Of a stretch of DNA of 64,000 nucleotides, positions 51,681 through 63,800 are shown in pieces. Source of the stretch: Acanthopagrus latus (Eukaryota; Chordata; Actinopteri; Spariformes; Sparidae); assembly GCF_904848185.1 (NCBI RefSeq), contig NC_051045.1, positions 16,247,332 to 16,311,331 of the forward strand, given 5' to 3'. The position numbers and the translations under genes are program-made. Positions within the stretch are counted from its first letter, which is position 1. Each line of letters opens with the position of its first letter. The notes beneath the pieces were generated by a model, which worked only from the letters and a program-made list of their open reading frames with translations, was not told the origin of the DNA and ran no database searches.

Positions 51681-52194
51681 TGTGTACATAGTGCATGCAC
51701 CCTGTCCCCTTAAAATCACCCACCAAGTACACTGTGCACCCTACCACGGATCTGAGGCAAACAATAATACAGATGTCTCCCAGCTCCAGTAGAGACAAAG
51801 TTTACTTTTTCAGATAGAGGAGAACAGGCTGAAATGTTTAGGACAGAATAATGCCAGAACAAAAACTGCGGCTGGCTAAAGAATCATGAGTTGTCGACCC
51901 TGTGTGTTGATAGAAACGGGGCTTTTATCAGTTTTTAAGCACATACTCTGATTGGAGGACAGTTAGCAGGGGTGAGCGATGTAAACATGTTTACAACAGA
52001 GATGCCATACTATTTATATTGTGGTAGCTGCCCCCTTAACACCTCTGGGTGTACTAAACTACTGTGGGCATGTTGTTAATCAATGAACGGACCACTGTAT
52101 TAGATTAGATGTGATCGTTGCATCAAAGTAATGAAGTGTGTCTTAATGAATGAATGAATGAATTTTTCAGAGTCATGATATGTAATCATATATC

Positions 52195-52340
52195 AGAAAT
52201 ACTTAATAGATCCCCGAGGAGGAAATAAAATATGTGGTAGTTGCTCCATCACAATAGAAATATCTTATGTACAAATGTACATAAGATATAAGTAGTGAAA
52301 GACATACAGTATGTAAATATATAATGTATATAAAAGTACT
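52195..52340. repeat. LINE-tail-like fragment and 13-bp palindrome in ppard intron 1
   Basis: CTTAATAGATCCCCGAGGAG followed by GAAAT resembles the 3' tail consensus of fish LINE elements (TTTATTGATCCCC..GGGGAAAT). Directly after it, ATATCTTATGTAC (52260-52272) and its exact reverse complement (52277-52289) form a near-perfect palindrome. Confidence 0.45.
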
Positions 52341-53119
52341 AAAATATAGACTTGAATGTAAAAACATAGTGCATTAAATTGATGATAGTTGAAATATTGC
52401 ACAGAAGTTGTCCTGTTTATGAGTATTGTATTATGAGATTGATATCAGGTTATACCATGACATATAACATGATAGAAGATTATGCACATCACCCTTTTAG
52501 CAAGATGTTGCAAGTCCATCTTCAGGGCCCTCAGTGGCTGGGGCCTCCGCTTGTCTGGTCCATTTGGCGTGTGAGTAATACAGGCATGCCAACACAGCAT
52601 GCGTATATCATGTCATAAGCCTATTACTATCAAGGACATTCTCTGGCTGCTCAAACACAACTGGTAGTAAGAGACAGAGTTGGGGAAAGGACACCTTAAT
52701 AAATACATGATACATGATTAGTACATGCTCTCATTTCAATTACAAGAGACTATCAAGAAGACCGAAAGTTAAATATCCACACTATATGCATTTTTACCAG
52801 TGTGCTTACATAAAAAGGGACTTTTAGGGTAGCATTTTGGCTCTGCTGTGTGTTATGATAAGCTTTACACTCAGTTTAGCTAGGTCACTGGACTTGTGGG
52901 GCTGTTAACCACTCGCATGCTGGATCTAATAGCAAAGTAGAGGATTTGTGGACTTCTGTAGCCAGTTAAAAGTGATCTGGTGGTCATTCTGGCTCTGTAT
53001 GTAATCCGCATTGCTGGTTTAATATTGCTTATTTAAAAAGAGTATTTCTTTCCTCAATAGTGGGGCTATGATGGCAACGTGACAGGAGGGGAGCCGCTGA
53101 GTCAGCTTCAACAGGAACC

Positions 53120-56100
53120 ATGGAATGGTTTCAGGAAACTGCTACAGAGCAGCACGACAGGGTGAACGGCTACTGCAAGCCTAAATCACCCCAGGACACA
53201 GCCGATGTCAGGTGGACCCCACCGGAGGGAGAGTCTGGAGGATCGGACAGCTGCGGGGGGACAAGTGTGTCAGAGCTGACGGACGTGCAAGAGTTAAAGG
53301 CGAGGGAGAGTGAGGATGAGGAGGACAAGGAGGAGAAGGAGGTGGTTCCTGCCTCTAAAGGCCTGAAAGGGGACCAGGCCAAAAAAGAGAAGGAGAGTCC
53401 GGAGGAGAAAAATAAGCAGAACAGCAGTGCAGCAACAAGCTACACAGGTAAGATTTTGATTCCAAATTCCCATGACTCACTTGATAATTGATGAGCCTTA
53501 ATATTCTTTTTTTCTTTTTTTTTTGCAGACCTGTCACAAACATCATCACCCTCGCTTTCAGAACAGCTGCGTCTTGGCCGAGAAGACAACGCAGGGGCTG
53601 GGATCAGCGTGGAGTGTAAGGTCTGCGGGGACAAGGCCTCTGGCTTCCACTATGGTGTGCATGCCTGTGAGGGGTGCAAGGTAATGAATACAGGGTTTCT
53701 ATCACAGCAGAAAAGCTATATGACATACACATTTCATGTCCAATATGAGTTGTTGAACCAGTTGCATTGTTTCTCACTCAGGGCTTTTTCCGGCGAACCG
53801 TGCGGATGAAACTGGAATATGATCGCTGTGAGCGTTCCTGCAAAATTCAGAAGAAGAATCGTAACAAGTGCCAATATTGTCGCTTCCAGAAGTGCCTGTC
53901 TTTGGGAATGTCTCATGATGGTGAGAGGAAAAATATCGTAGCAAATAAACCCTGTGAATTAAACCATGTTATTTTACATTTTAAATAGTAAATATAAGTC
54001 TTTTTATGTTTCCAAGATTTTAATTGAAATGGAAGTTACTGATTAAGATTTAGCCGAGGAGAATGTTATTAAATCCAATGGGATCCAAAATCCAAACAAA
54101 CTGCTCATATTTTTCAATTCCCTTCGAATCTCTTTTGTAACCTCTCTGATGTTTTCATTTTATTTATAAAAGCAGGTATTTGGCTAACTTAGAACCTGTT
54201 CCAAAAACGAAAGTATCAGACCCAACAATGGGGTTTACTCCTGAAATGTCTACTCAAAATAAGACCAGCATGTGTGTGTGTTTTCTTAGCAATCCGATAT
54301 GGACGCATGCCTGAGGCGGAGAGGAAGAAACTTGTGGCGGGTCTGCTTGCAGAGGAGCTGAATGTCGGTAAACCAGGTGGCTCAGACCTGAAGACCTTGG
54401 CCAAACAAGTCTACACAGCCTACCTGAAGAACCTCAGCATGACCAAGAAGAGGGCCCGCAGTATCCTGATGGGCAAAACTGCTAGCACCTCGGTACGTTC
54501 AACTTTTAGAATGGCTTCAAATTTTGTCTTGTACAGAAGTTAAAACATGGCATATTATTTAATGTAATTAGAAAATATGTTAGAGTAGCACAACATACAT
54601 GTTCCTCTACACCCTACGATTCAAAAATGTTATTATAGGAATATTTTATTTCTGGGTCAGTTGAAATTAAAGATGGTAATTCATGTGGAATTTATATTTC
54701 TCCTCCATTTAGCCGTTTGTGATCTACGATGTGGACACACTCTGGAAGGCAGAAAGTGGTTTAGTATGGAGCCAGTTAGTCCCAGGTGCACCCCTGACCA
54801 AGGAGATTGGGGTCCATGTTTTCTATCGCTGCCAATGCACCACGGTTGAGACCGTGCGAGAGCTCACTGAGTTCGCCAAGTGCATTCCAGGGTTTGTGGA
54901 CCTCTTCCTCAATGACCAGGTGAGTCACTGTCCACTCATTGTGTTGCACAGCAATATGATCTGTGTGTTGCTTTTTCAGATTATTGTACACTTGTCTGTG
55001 TGCTTCTGCAGGTGACTTTGCTGAAGTATGGTGTACACGAAGCTATTTTTGCCATGCTGCCCTCTCTCATGAACAAAGATGGTCTGTTGGTCGCCAATGG
55101 TAAAGGCTTTGTGACCAGGGAGTTCCTGCGCAGCTTAAGAAAGCCGTTCAGTGAAATCATGGAGCCCAAGTTTGAGTTTGCGGTCAAGTTCAATGCTCTG
55201 GAGCTGGATGACAGCGACCTGGCCCTGTTTGTTGCTGCCATCATTCTCTGTGGAGGTGAGACTTAAGGGTTTTCTTGAAGTATAAACAATGTCATGTTGT
55301 TTTTTTGTTATTTTCAGGTTATGTGGAGGTCTTGAAAAGTCTTTGTCGTAGATCAAGCAAAAGGCCATTTTTGTAGTGTGAGGTGTCTTTTCCGGTTGTT
55401 TTGTCGAGGCAGTATTTTGTTCTGCGCTACCCGCGTTTGAGATGCACAGAGTGTTGTGGCAGAAACCCTCTGAACACCTCAAGATGACATAACATTATCT
55501 CTGAGAAAAGAACTGGACACCATTATCAAGCTGTCCTTCACTCCTTAAATAAGTTTAATATTAAGGTTTGAACTGAATTTAAACTAATTAAGGCAAAGCT
55601 CTTTCACCAGCTAGTGGTACATTCTGTGATGTCTTTTACGGGTCATTGTTTCCTTGTGTCTAGCATAATATTTGGGAAAAACTTTGCACCCTCAATGGTT
55701 GTCAGAGCTCTTTTATGTAGCTGTTGTGCATTAATAGTGTGGCTAACTATCCGCTGACTAGGAACTTGACTACTTGTAGCTAACTAAAATCAAACCTGTG
55801 CTAAGGACAAGCGATTTGATGGTTGCATAGAAACATTTAACAAAATGTCTCCACTTGGCCTTTCTTTTAAATTGTAGGCTTCAGAGCAAAACAGAAGTGC
55901 CTTTTCTCATCGAGCCCTTAAAAAGCATTGAATTCACTTGTCATAAGATAAATGATTGTTAAACACTACTGGTAAATACTGAAAAAATGTGATATCATAA
56001 TAAATAATATCATCAGTATCACCCATATCATCCCTACTGGTTTTCCATCACAGTTTTATACTCTGGTAAATATGATTGTGATAAACTGCAGTGTGACTTA

Positions 56101-56779
56101 CTGGATGAAGACCATTAATATAAAGCCTGTCATTAGGCACTATTACCCCCCCTTCCTTCTGCTGTCTGCATCTAGTGTCTTCAGATTCCCCATCGCTACA
56201 TGAAACAACAACAACAACAACATCCAAGCTAGCAACCTACACTCTGAAAATGACAACTAACAGGAACACTAACCTGCTTGCTAGGGACCTTAACTTATAC
56301 CAGCTATCAGCTCCTGCATTTTCTTTTGGGGGGATTTAGCCATTTTATTTTGCATCCATCGCTGCATTCTTTGGTAAAGACATGCAAACAAGCAGCATTT
56401 TCCCCCATACCAGAATGAAAATTGGTGCAGCTAGACTATTCTCCAGCACTGACATAAACTTTGAATTGAACATGGTGAACCCTGCATAAACTCATCATTA
56501 GGTGTTGTTGTTTCCTTCCTTGTTTTCCCAGATCGCCCTGGGCTAATGAACGTGAAGCAGGTAGAGCAGAGTCAGGACAGCATCCTCCAGGCCCTGGACC
56601 TCCACCTACAAGCAAACCACTCTGACTCAGTCTACCTCTTCCCCAAGCTGCTGCAGAAGATGGCCGACCTCCGTCAGCTGGTTACCGAGAACGTTCACCT
56701 AGTCCAAAAGATCAAAAAGACTGAGTCGGAGACCTCGCTTCACCCTCTACTACAGGAGATCTACAAAGACATGTATTAG
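53120..56779 (+). CDS. ppard: Peroxisome proliferator-activated receptor delta/beta (NR1C2)
   Basis: Fatty-acid-sensing nuclear receptor that binds DNA as an RXR heterodimer and controls lipid oxidation (known). Coding exons: 53120-53447, 53529-53680, 53782-53920, 54290-54492, 54713-54919, 55012-55255 and 56532-56779. They total 1521 nt, or 506 aa; the acceptor at 53060 puts 59 nt of 5' UTR in the first coding exon. The N-terminal A/B region (~1-137) is Glu/Lys-rich and longer than in mammals (441 aa total). The two-zinc-finger DNA-binding domain spans ~139-204, with P-box CEGCKG and the short PPAR-type D-box (DRCERSC). The ligand-binding domain spans ~265-506. It ends in the AF-2 helix PLLQEIYKDMY, identical to the tetrapod PPARdelta end as recalled. 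The LBD contains KYGVHEAIFAMLPSLMNKDG. Distinction from alpha/gamma rests on these motifs and on linkage to def6. Confidence 0.95.
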
Positions 56780-56982
56780 TTTCCTCCAGCACAGACTGCT
56801 TTTAGCAATACTGTTACAGACTCAAATTACATTTATAATAATACACTGCATTCAGTACAAGCACTGTTCCACGTACGGGCATGGATTTTTAACATGTGCA
56901 GATGAGGCAGAGTCACGTGGTAGGGCTAACACAATCAGCAAAGTCTTCTCAATGTCAGCATTACCATCAGCACAGTAATATG

Positions 56983-57002
56983 TGTGTGTGTGTGGTGTGA
57001 GA

Positions 57003-57035
<33 letters not shown>
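56983..57035. repeat. (TG)n(GA)n simple repeat
   Basis: Two short TG runs followed by about nine GA units, within the ppard 3' UTR. Confidence 0.85.
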
Positions 57036-57036
<1 letters not shown>

Positions 57037-57378
57037 TGAGCATCTGGAATCATTTGCTACGAGTCCTAGTTTCCCACAACGTTCACTTAACAGAGAGAAT
57101 GATATGTTTTCTCACCGAGGCTGCTCCCATTACATTCTAATAGCAAAACTGACCCCAGAGCAGCATCTAGAGAGAGCGCTTCTCCTCACGTGTGAAGGGA
57201 AGGCATTTCACGTTCTTACACCAGTGGCATAGCTGAAGTAGTCAAAAAGCCGCCGTTTGTACTGTGCAAGACTTTCTTATGATGCCAATGTCTTTGGTAG
57301 ATTGATTGTTTTGAGACTTTTTGGTAATGCTGAAGATGCACAAATCGGTTTTTGTTTACATCATTATCATCTTAATCA

Positions 57379-57408
57379 CCATCATCATCATCATCATCAT
57401 CATCATCA
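57379..57408. repeat. (ATC)n trinucleotide repeat
   Basis: About ten perfect ATC units, in the ppard 3' UTR. Confidence 0.9.
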
Positions 57409-57539
57409 GTGATCACTACTTTGCCATTTGGTTTCAAGAACACAAACTGGGCTGGCTCCAGCAGTGTAGAGCTCTCTCAAAGCAGCTTTTCTGTGCAATA
57501 CTGTTTCCATTTGTCAATAAATGTGGGAGATCCAAGTTC

Positions 57540-58734
57540 TATAGGTTTTGTCTTAAAGCCATCTACCTGAGAGGTAACTAATGGACTACGCTGCACAGAT
57601 TATGTTTCTGAAGCTGACACTAAACACATGACCCATTGAAGTACAAGGGACCGCATGTTTGTTTTTGTTTTTTTTTCTTTTTTCTTTATTTTGACATGCA
57701 AATTATCACAAACTCGCCATTTTAAAGGTTTTTCTTAGTTTATTCTGTGTAATTCTGTTACTAATTATTTGTAATTGTTGATCATATTTGTAAGGGCAAA
57801 ACATGAATATCATCTTGTTTTATGTATTAAGTATATCTGTTCTTTTTCCTATTACATGCCTGCCCACGTAGGTTGTACCAAATATATCATCAAGCATACC
57901 AACAAACTGTTCCTTGATGAGGAATTTGGATTTGATGCCTTAGCAGGATTTACATAAAACCAGCATACTGTTCCACTTTGTAATTGGGGAAAATTGATCA
58001 TTAGAAGTTGACATCAAGCATCTGGTATCATATTTCTGTACTGACCTGAGAAATAACCATGGTCCGAGATTTCTACCCTTTTTGTGTACTGTCTGATTTG
58101 TCTTGTAAGGAAAGGCACAAGTGTAACAGCCTTACAATACTACAGCCAGGATTCATAAGTTACAAACTACTTTCCCCTTCATATTCTGTAGGATCTCTTT
58201 TTTTTCACTGTACTACTTCTGAATGGACTTGAGTTTGTGGTGCAAACAGTCCACTTTCAGAAGTCTCCTCTTGTGCTCTTATTCTGTCTTGATCCCTATC
58301 TACCTCTAATGTATCATCTGTGACATTATTCCACTGTCTCATTCAATCGCTGACATTATTTTTGCCTTAATTTCCTGTTATTGGTACAAATTTGATGGTA
58401 TTGGAAGATGTGCGGTGTGCCAACATAGCAAGAGGGTGTGGATGGATAAAACAAGAAAGTGCACCAAAAAAAAAAGATGATGTAAGCTACCTCTATGCCT
58501 GTGTAAGTGATGGATTGACATATTTGTTAAAAAACAAAACATGTTAAGACTTGAAATAATTTCATCCTTATAGTCCCATGTAACCTATCTGCAGATCTAG
58601 TTTAATTACATCTCACTTATAAACTTTATTAGAAATATTAACACTGATTTTTCTCAATTTTTTCATCATGAAGCAGATTTTATGTCTCATACTCATCTGC
58701 AGTTTATGAACTTTTTCACTTGTCAATGTAAACT
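57540..58734. other. Spacer or distal ppard 3' UTR
   Basis: AT-rich sequence with T-runs and no recognised gene, RNA or repeat. It may be an extended ppard 3' UTR. Confidence 0.4.
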
Positions 58735-59559
58735 ATCACTCAAAAGTTTGGTCCGCCCCCCCCCCAAATAATGTCATGTTTTCCATGAAAACTCACTTAA
58801 ATTTATCAAAATAGTTTGCAAATGGATATCGACATGGTGAGAAATGATTATACGTGAAATAATAATTTTGTCCTTCAGACTTTGCTTTTGTCAAAGAATC
58901 CACCATTTGCAGTAATTAAAGCCTTGCAGACTTTTGGCAATCTAGCAATGAGTTTGTTGAGGTAATCCGAAGAGATTTCACTCTGCTCCTCCTGAAGGAA
59001 CTTCAACAGGTCTGGTTGGCCTTATGGGCATTTTTATGTACCATGCTGCCAGGCTGCCCCCAAAACAGGTCAATATGGTTGAGATCTGGTGACTGCACTG
59101 GCAGCTTCATTATAGACAATACCAGCTGACTGCTTCTTCCATAAATATGTCTTACAAAGTTTGGAGGTGTGCCTCAGATCATTATCCTGTTGTAGGTTGA
59201 AGTTGGCTCCAATCAAGCACTGTCTACAGGGTATGACATGCTGTTGCAAAGGGAAGGATTGCCCTTTAACTCTTAACTCATCAAGCATCTTTCCGTTTGT
59301 TCTGCATCTCAAAACTGGTCCTATATGTCCTCCATAAAACGTATGTCCAGTCTTCCTCTGTCCAATGTCTGTGCCATTTTGCCCATCTTAACATTTTCCT
59401 TTTAATGGTCAGTCTCAGATTTATCTTTTTCTTTGACACTCTGCCTAGAGGGCCAGCATCCTGAAGTTGCTGTCAGCTGGTGAGGCTGGTCTTTTGCTGG
59501 TACAATTTAATGAAGCAGCCAGTTAAGGACCTGTGCGGTGTCAGAGAGATATCAATATG

Positions 59560-59764
59560 CACTACTCAAAATCAGTCGGGGATATTGGGATATGGGTGCG
59601 TATATGCATGTGTATGCAATAAAAGTCAAACTAAATGTGTCACATTTTTTCTAAGGATCAAGGTTATTCACGAAACACAAAATAAAAAGTCAGATATGTC
59701 TTAAAATAAACCATCAAGTGAAACACTAAAATATCCCAATATCCCTAACTAAGTTTGAATAGTG
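59560..59764. mobile_element. 205-bp MITE inserted in the Tc1-like relic
   Basis: The left end CACTACTCAAAATCAGTCGG, then GGATATTGGGATA, is matched on the opposite strand at the right end by CACTATTCAAACTTAGTTAG, then GGATATTGGGATA. These are terminal inverted repeats of 33 bp with seven or fewer differences. It has no coding capacity. The motif is typical of small mariner-type elements in fish. Target duplication was not resolved. Confidence 0.8.
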
Positions 59765-59947
59765 TTCACTTGTGACACACACTATTTATGAAATCGTAAG
59801 TTTCTTGGCAATTTCTCATGCGAAAGAACATCAATTCCTCAGAACAAGAGTGGTTCTTTTATTCCTGACTAGACTGTAATCAACCCACAAATGGCGATGC
59901 TCCAGATACTCAACTAGTCTGAGAAAGGCCAGTTATATTGCTTCTTA

Positions 59948-60408
59948 GGTATCGCCACAAATTTTCCACATTGAAGTATTATTGTATATGTGAAAAAGTA
60001 AAGAGATTTGTTGTGACTCCAGAGGAAGCTGTGTATAAGCTCATGAATTGTCTCCAGTGATGTCACTCAGTGTCAAAGTTGCATTGTAGGTAATATATGT
60101 TTTTATAATGGAAAAAGAGCATGGAATAAGAAAACCCAACATTCTGCTTTATTGATCTTGATCAGTTGTTTTTAAGCTGTCCATAATGAGTTCAACATTA
60201 TTTATTTATAGGACTGCTTGTTAGAACTTGCTGCCTACATTACCCATATTACCCATAGATTACCCATAAGACTCACTAGAGGAGATTTGTCAAATTACAT
60301 AGACCTTCCTCTGAAGCCACAAAAGGCATATTTTCACATATGCAGTTGTACTCCCAAAGACCTATAAATGTACTTTAATGTGTCAAATTGGTGGAGTTAA
60401 CCTTTAAA
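59948..60408. mobile_element. Fold-back element inserted in the Tc1-like relic
   Basis: The left arm (CCACATTGAAGTATTATTG ... CTCCAGAGGAAGCTG ... CTCCAGTGATGTCACTCAGT) and the right arm ending GGTGGAGTTAACCTTTAAA match the element at 49655-50427. The Tc1-like sequence resumes at 60409, so this copy inserted into it. Confidence 0.7.
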
Positions 60409-60893
60409 CATAATGTCACAGGGGTTTTATAATGATCAGTTAGTCTTTTAACACAACAAATTTGGATTAGCTAACAGAATATGCCAGTTAGTGGTCATTT
60501 GTGCTTGTATTTACCTATGTAGAGTAAAAATCATCCATTTCCAGCCAAAAATTTATATTTGCCATATTAATAATATATAGGCTATATTTCTGATCAATCT
60601 GATGTTAATGTAATTTTAAATAATGTAATTCTATTTTTAAAAAGATATGTATATAATACATATATGGTGCTGCACTGGTCAAAGGTTTGGGGAAGTTTTT
60701 TTTTTTTTTTTTTCCTTTGGGAGGGTTTAGACTAGTGGGATGGTAAATGAGAAAAAGTGCTACGTTACGTACGTACGTTAACGTCATGTTTCTATTGGCC
60801 CGTTGCGAAGTTAATTGGCGACGGGAACCAGCTGTCATCTATTTAGATAGTAAGATTGAGGGTGCTCGGCGGCATATTCAAAACACACGGAGG

Positions 60894-63800
60894 ATGGACT
60901 CGGCTCACAGTGGAAGTATCTGTAGGTAAGCGGTAGTTGGGGGCGCGTTTGTTAAAGCCCCGAAAACAGACAACATGTCGGAAAATAGAGACTTTGTTGT
61001 TGAGAAACGTTACTAAGATATACGTTAGAGTCAGTGCTGCATTCTAATACGGACGTTAGGGGGAAATAACGTTTTTGTTGATTAAAAATATATTTGTTTC
61101 AAACTGTTTAAGATGAAGTTTATTTTTTGTGTGTGTCAATGTTTGACTTTTATGTAAGAACCCTATGAATCAATGGGCGGATGCGTATCAAGAAAGGACT
61201 GAGTGTTTAGGTACATTAAGGTAGCCAAAACTGTTTGAATTAGTTATAGGCAGCTATAGGCCCTTTGCTGTGTGTTGTGTCAAATTCAATGTGAGTCTCT
61301 ACGTTAATTTTAAACAATCTCAACACTGCTAACAAACTTGGCTAGCTAATTTCTTGACTGGTGATCACTTTTTCGAAGCCCTGGTTTCCGACAGCACGTA
61401 GACGCAACTGGTTGAGCCGTTGAAGGACCAACAACTGTGTGGGAACACTTCAGCAGTCATCCCTCCCCAGATGGCTTAGTACATTTAAACTATTTCTCTG
61501 TATTGTTATCAGGTTCTTCTTGCATGTCATTTATATCAGCTTACAGTGCCACTTTAAATATCACTACTGACCCTAGACTTTGACATAAAGTTAAAGTTTG
61601 ACTTGGACTCCAGTGTTAAGAGACTTGACAGACTTGGATTTGAACGCAACATTTAAGGTTTTCATCTAATTAAAATCTAAGAGCAAGAAAATACGGGTTC
61701 ACTTTAATCACAGTTTCACTGTGCAACACAATAGCGTTTGACAATAGTATCCTGATCCTTTAAAACTTGGGAAAAAAAACAAAAACAAAAAAAACCAACT
61801 TGATTGCACTAAAACATATTAGAATCACTTTAACCTTACTTGTTTTTCCAGATAGGTGATGTGTTTTTAAGTGAAACAACCAACCAAAGAATGTTAAATA
61901 TCTAATCATGAATGATAAAGGATAGATAAATGGTGGTTACCTCATTTCCCATCATTCTGAAATTTAAAATCTGTAGTATTAGCAGGCATCTGACTTCCAA
62001 TCAATCCAAGTCTTTTTTTATTCTTTTTCTATGATCTCACACCACTTATCAAAATGTATAAATATATAATACAAATAGCTTTTTAATTGTGCATTTCCCA
62101 TTCAGAGACATGATTGGTTTGGTTTGGAATTACGGCTTTTGAAGAGTTGCCCCTGAAGAAACCTCTGGTCAAACAACGTGGTAGAAAATGACTGCTTTCC
62201 CCCCTTTCTGTCCAGGCGTTTCATAAATGGCTCATGCAGGTTGGGTCCGAGGTGTCATTATCGCCATGAACTGACAACTATACCCTCAGCCCAAATATGC
62301 AGGTACTTTCAGAAAGATGGATGCTGGTATGGTGAACGCTGCAGGTAAGCCAGTTTTTTTTTTTTGTTTTGTTTTTGTGTGTAACTTGATGAAAGGGGAA
62401 GGCAAAACGCACAATTTCCTTTTTAGCTCGTTCTTTATTTTGCACCACCAGGTATCTCCATGTTCTTCAGCCTGAAGCCGGTGCAGCTGCTGCTGGTAGA
62501 AGAAGTTCAGTACCTACCGTCTCCTCCTCTAGTGTGGCGTATGCCCTGCCCAACAGAAGAAGAGGGTCGGAGCCTGCTCTTCTGCAGGCTGAGCTGATGT
62601 CCAGAAGATCAGAGTTTGTGGTTAATGTCTCAAATCATCAGCACAGTGTTGGGCATCGTGCAGCAGATATCGCTGAGGAACAATCACAAGGTATTGGATG
62701 TGGTAATGAGTGAAACTTCTGGTCAGCATTTCTCCATACCTAACTTACTTTGTCTTTGCAGACACAGACTCTCATCTCCCTCCTTCTTGGGAATCGACCG
62801 GGAGCTCAGAAGTTGCTCAGTCTCGTGATGGAAGTAATGAGCAGGTTCGATTCAAATTTAAAGTTTGATTTTTATGCAGGGTTAGGGTATTTTTGTTTAT
62901 TTAAACACAGTTAAACCCAGGAGGTTTATACTGATTGCAGTTTTTGTGTCCAGCAAACTTCCTCCAATGAGATGACAGATGGTGGAGCTGCTGCTGCCTC
63001 TAATACCCAGGGGAAAGTAGATGACATGGAGGCCTTCCTCCAGAGTAAAAATGTGACCTGTGGGATCTGCATGGACAAGGTGTATGAAAAGGCGGATCCA
63101 CGGCGGCGGGTTTTTGGAATTTTGCCAAGCTGCAATCACTCCTTCTGTTTAGAATGCATCATGACCTGGAGGAAAACAAAAGACCTCGGGCTGGACGCTG
63201 TTAAGTATGTTTCAGTTATGTTTGATTATTTACCATCTGACAACATATCATAAAGGAATTTGACCTGACATTACTCTCTAATGATTATTGTTCAGGAGCT
63301 GCCCACAGTGTAGAGTGAGGTCTGCCTTTTATGTGCCTAACAAATACTGGGTTGAAGGACAAGCCAAGGAGAGTATAATTGCTGCCTTCAAGGAAAAATT
63401 CAGGTATGGTGTGATTTAATTTCTCATAACAGCTCTAAACACTACAGTATGACCCCATTATGTACCATACTATATACTGAGATTATTTGTGTCCTTCCTG
63501 GGCACAGTTTAAAAAATGGCTTGGAAGTGAAGTATACCCTTGTTTTGTAGTCACTGGGTATATGTGTACCGATCTTTACTTCTTTATGCTGGACTAACCA
63601 CTTAGTTGACTTCTCAGCTCTTGCCCTGCCATCTCCTGAATGTTCACTGATAGTACTGCAATGATAGTAATGCAAAATTGATTTAAAGTGAACTGCTGAG
63701 CTGTTATTTTGTTTCAGAAATGAATGCATGCGACTGAATTTTCCCTCCTTTTCCATCTCATCTCTTGTGATTCTAGTAAGAAAAGTTGCAGTTATTATGC

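Larger units (their letters stand above)
56780..57540 (+). other. ppard: ppard 3' UTR (proximal)
   Basis: The stop is at 56777-56779. An AATAAA at 57516-57521 would end a UTR of about 760 nt. The region includes (TG)n(GA)n at 56983-57035 and (ATC)n at 57379-57408. Longer forms running toward 58400 are possible. Confidence 0.5.
58735..60640 (-). pseudogene. Tc1-like transposon relic with frameshifted transposase
   Basis: The minus strand encodes fragments of a Tc1/mariner DDE transposase. LQQDNDLRHTSKLCKTYL lies in one frame near 59190-59140, and QSPDLN, part of the next conserved block, continues in another frame near 59090, so the gene is frameshifted. The left end (CACTCAAAAGTTTGG, 58737) resembles a Tc1-like terminus. 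Sequence after each internal insertion (59765-59945 and 60409-60640) continues the element in the order I recall for a common fish Tc1 family. It is interrupted at 59560-59764 and 59948-60408. It is dead as a coding unit. Confidence 0.75.

Noticed and set aside
59070..59312. Functional small gene of 80 aa
   Set aside because: It contains a Tc1 transposase motif and the next conserved block lies in another frame, so it is a transposon relic.
20708..60408. CRISPR-like array from spaced repeats
   Set aside because: This is a vertebrate genome; the repeats are dispersed transposon arms and microsatellites without regular spacing.
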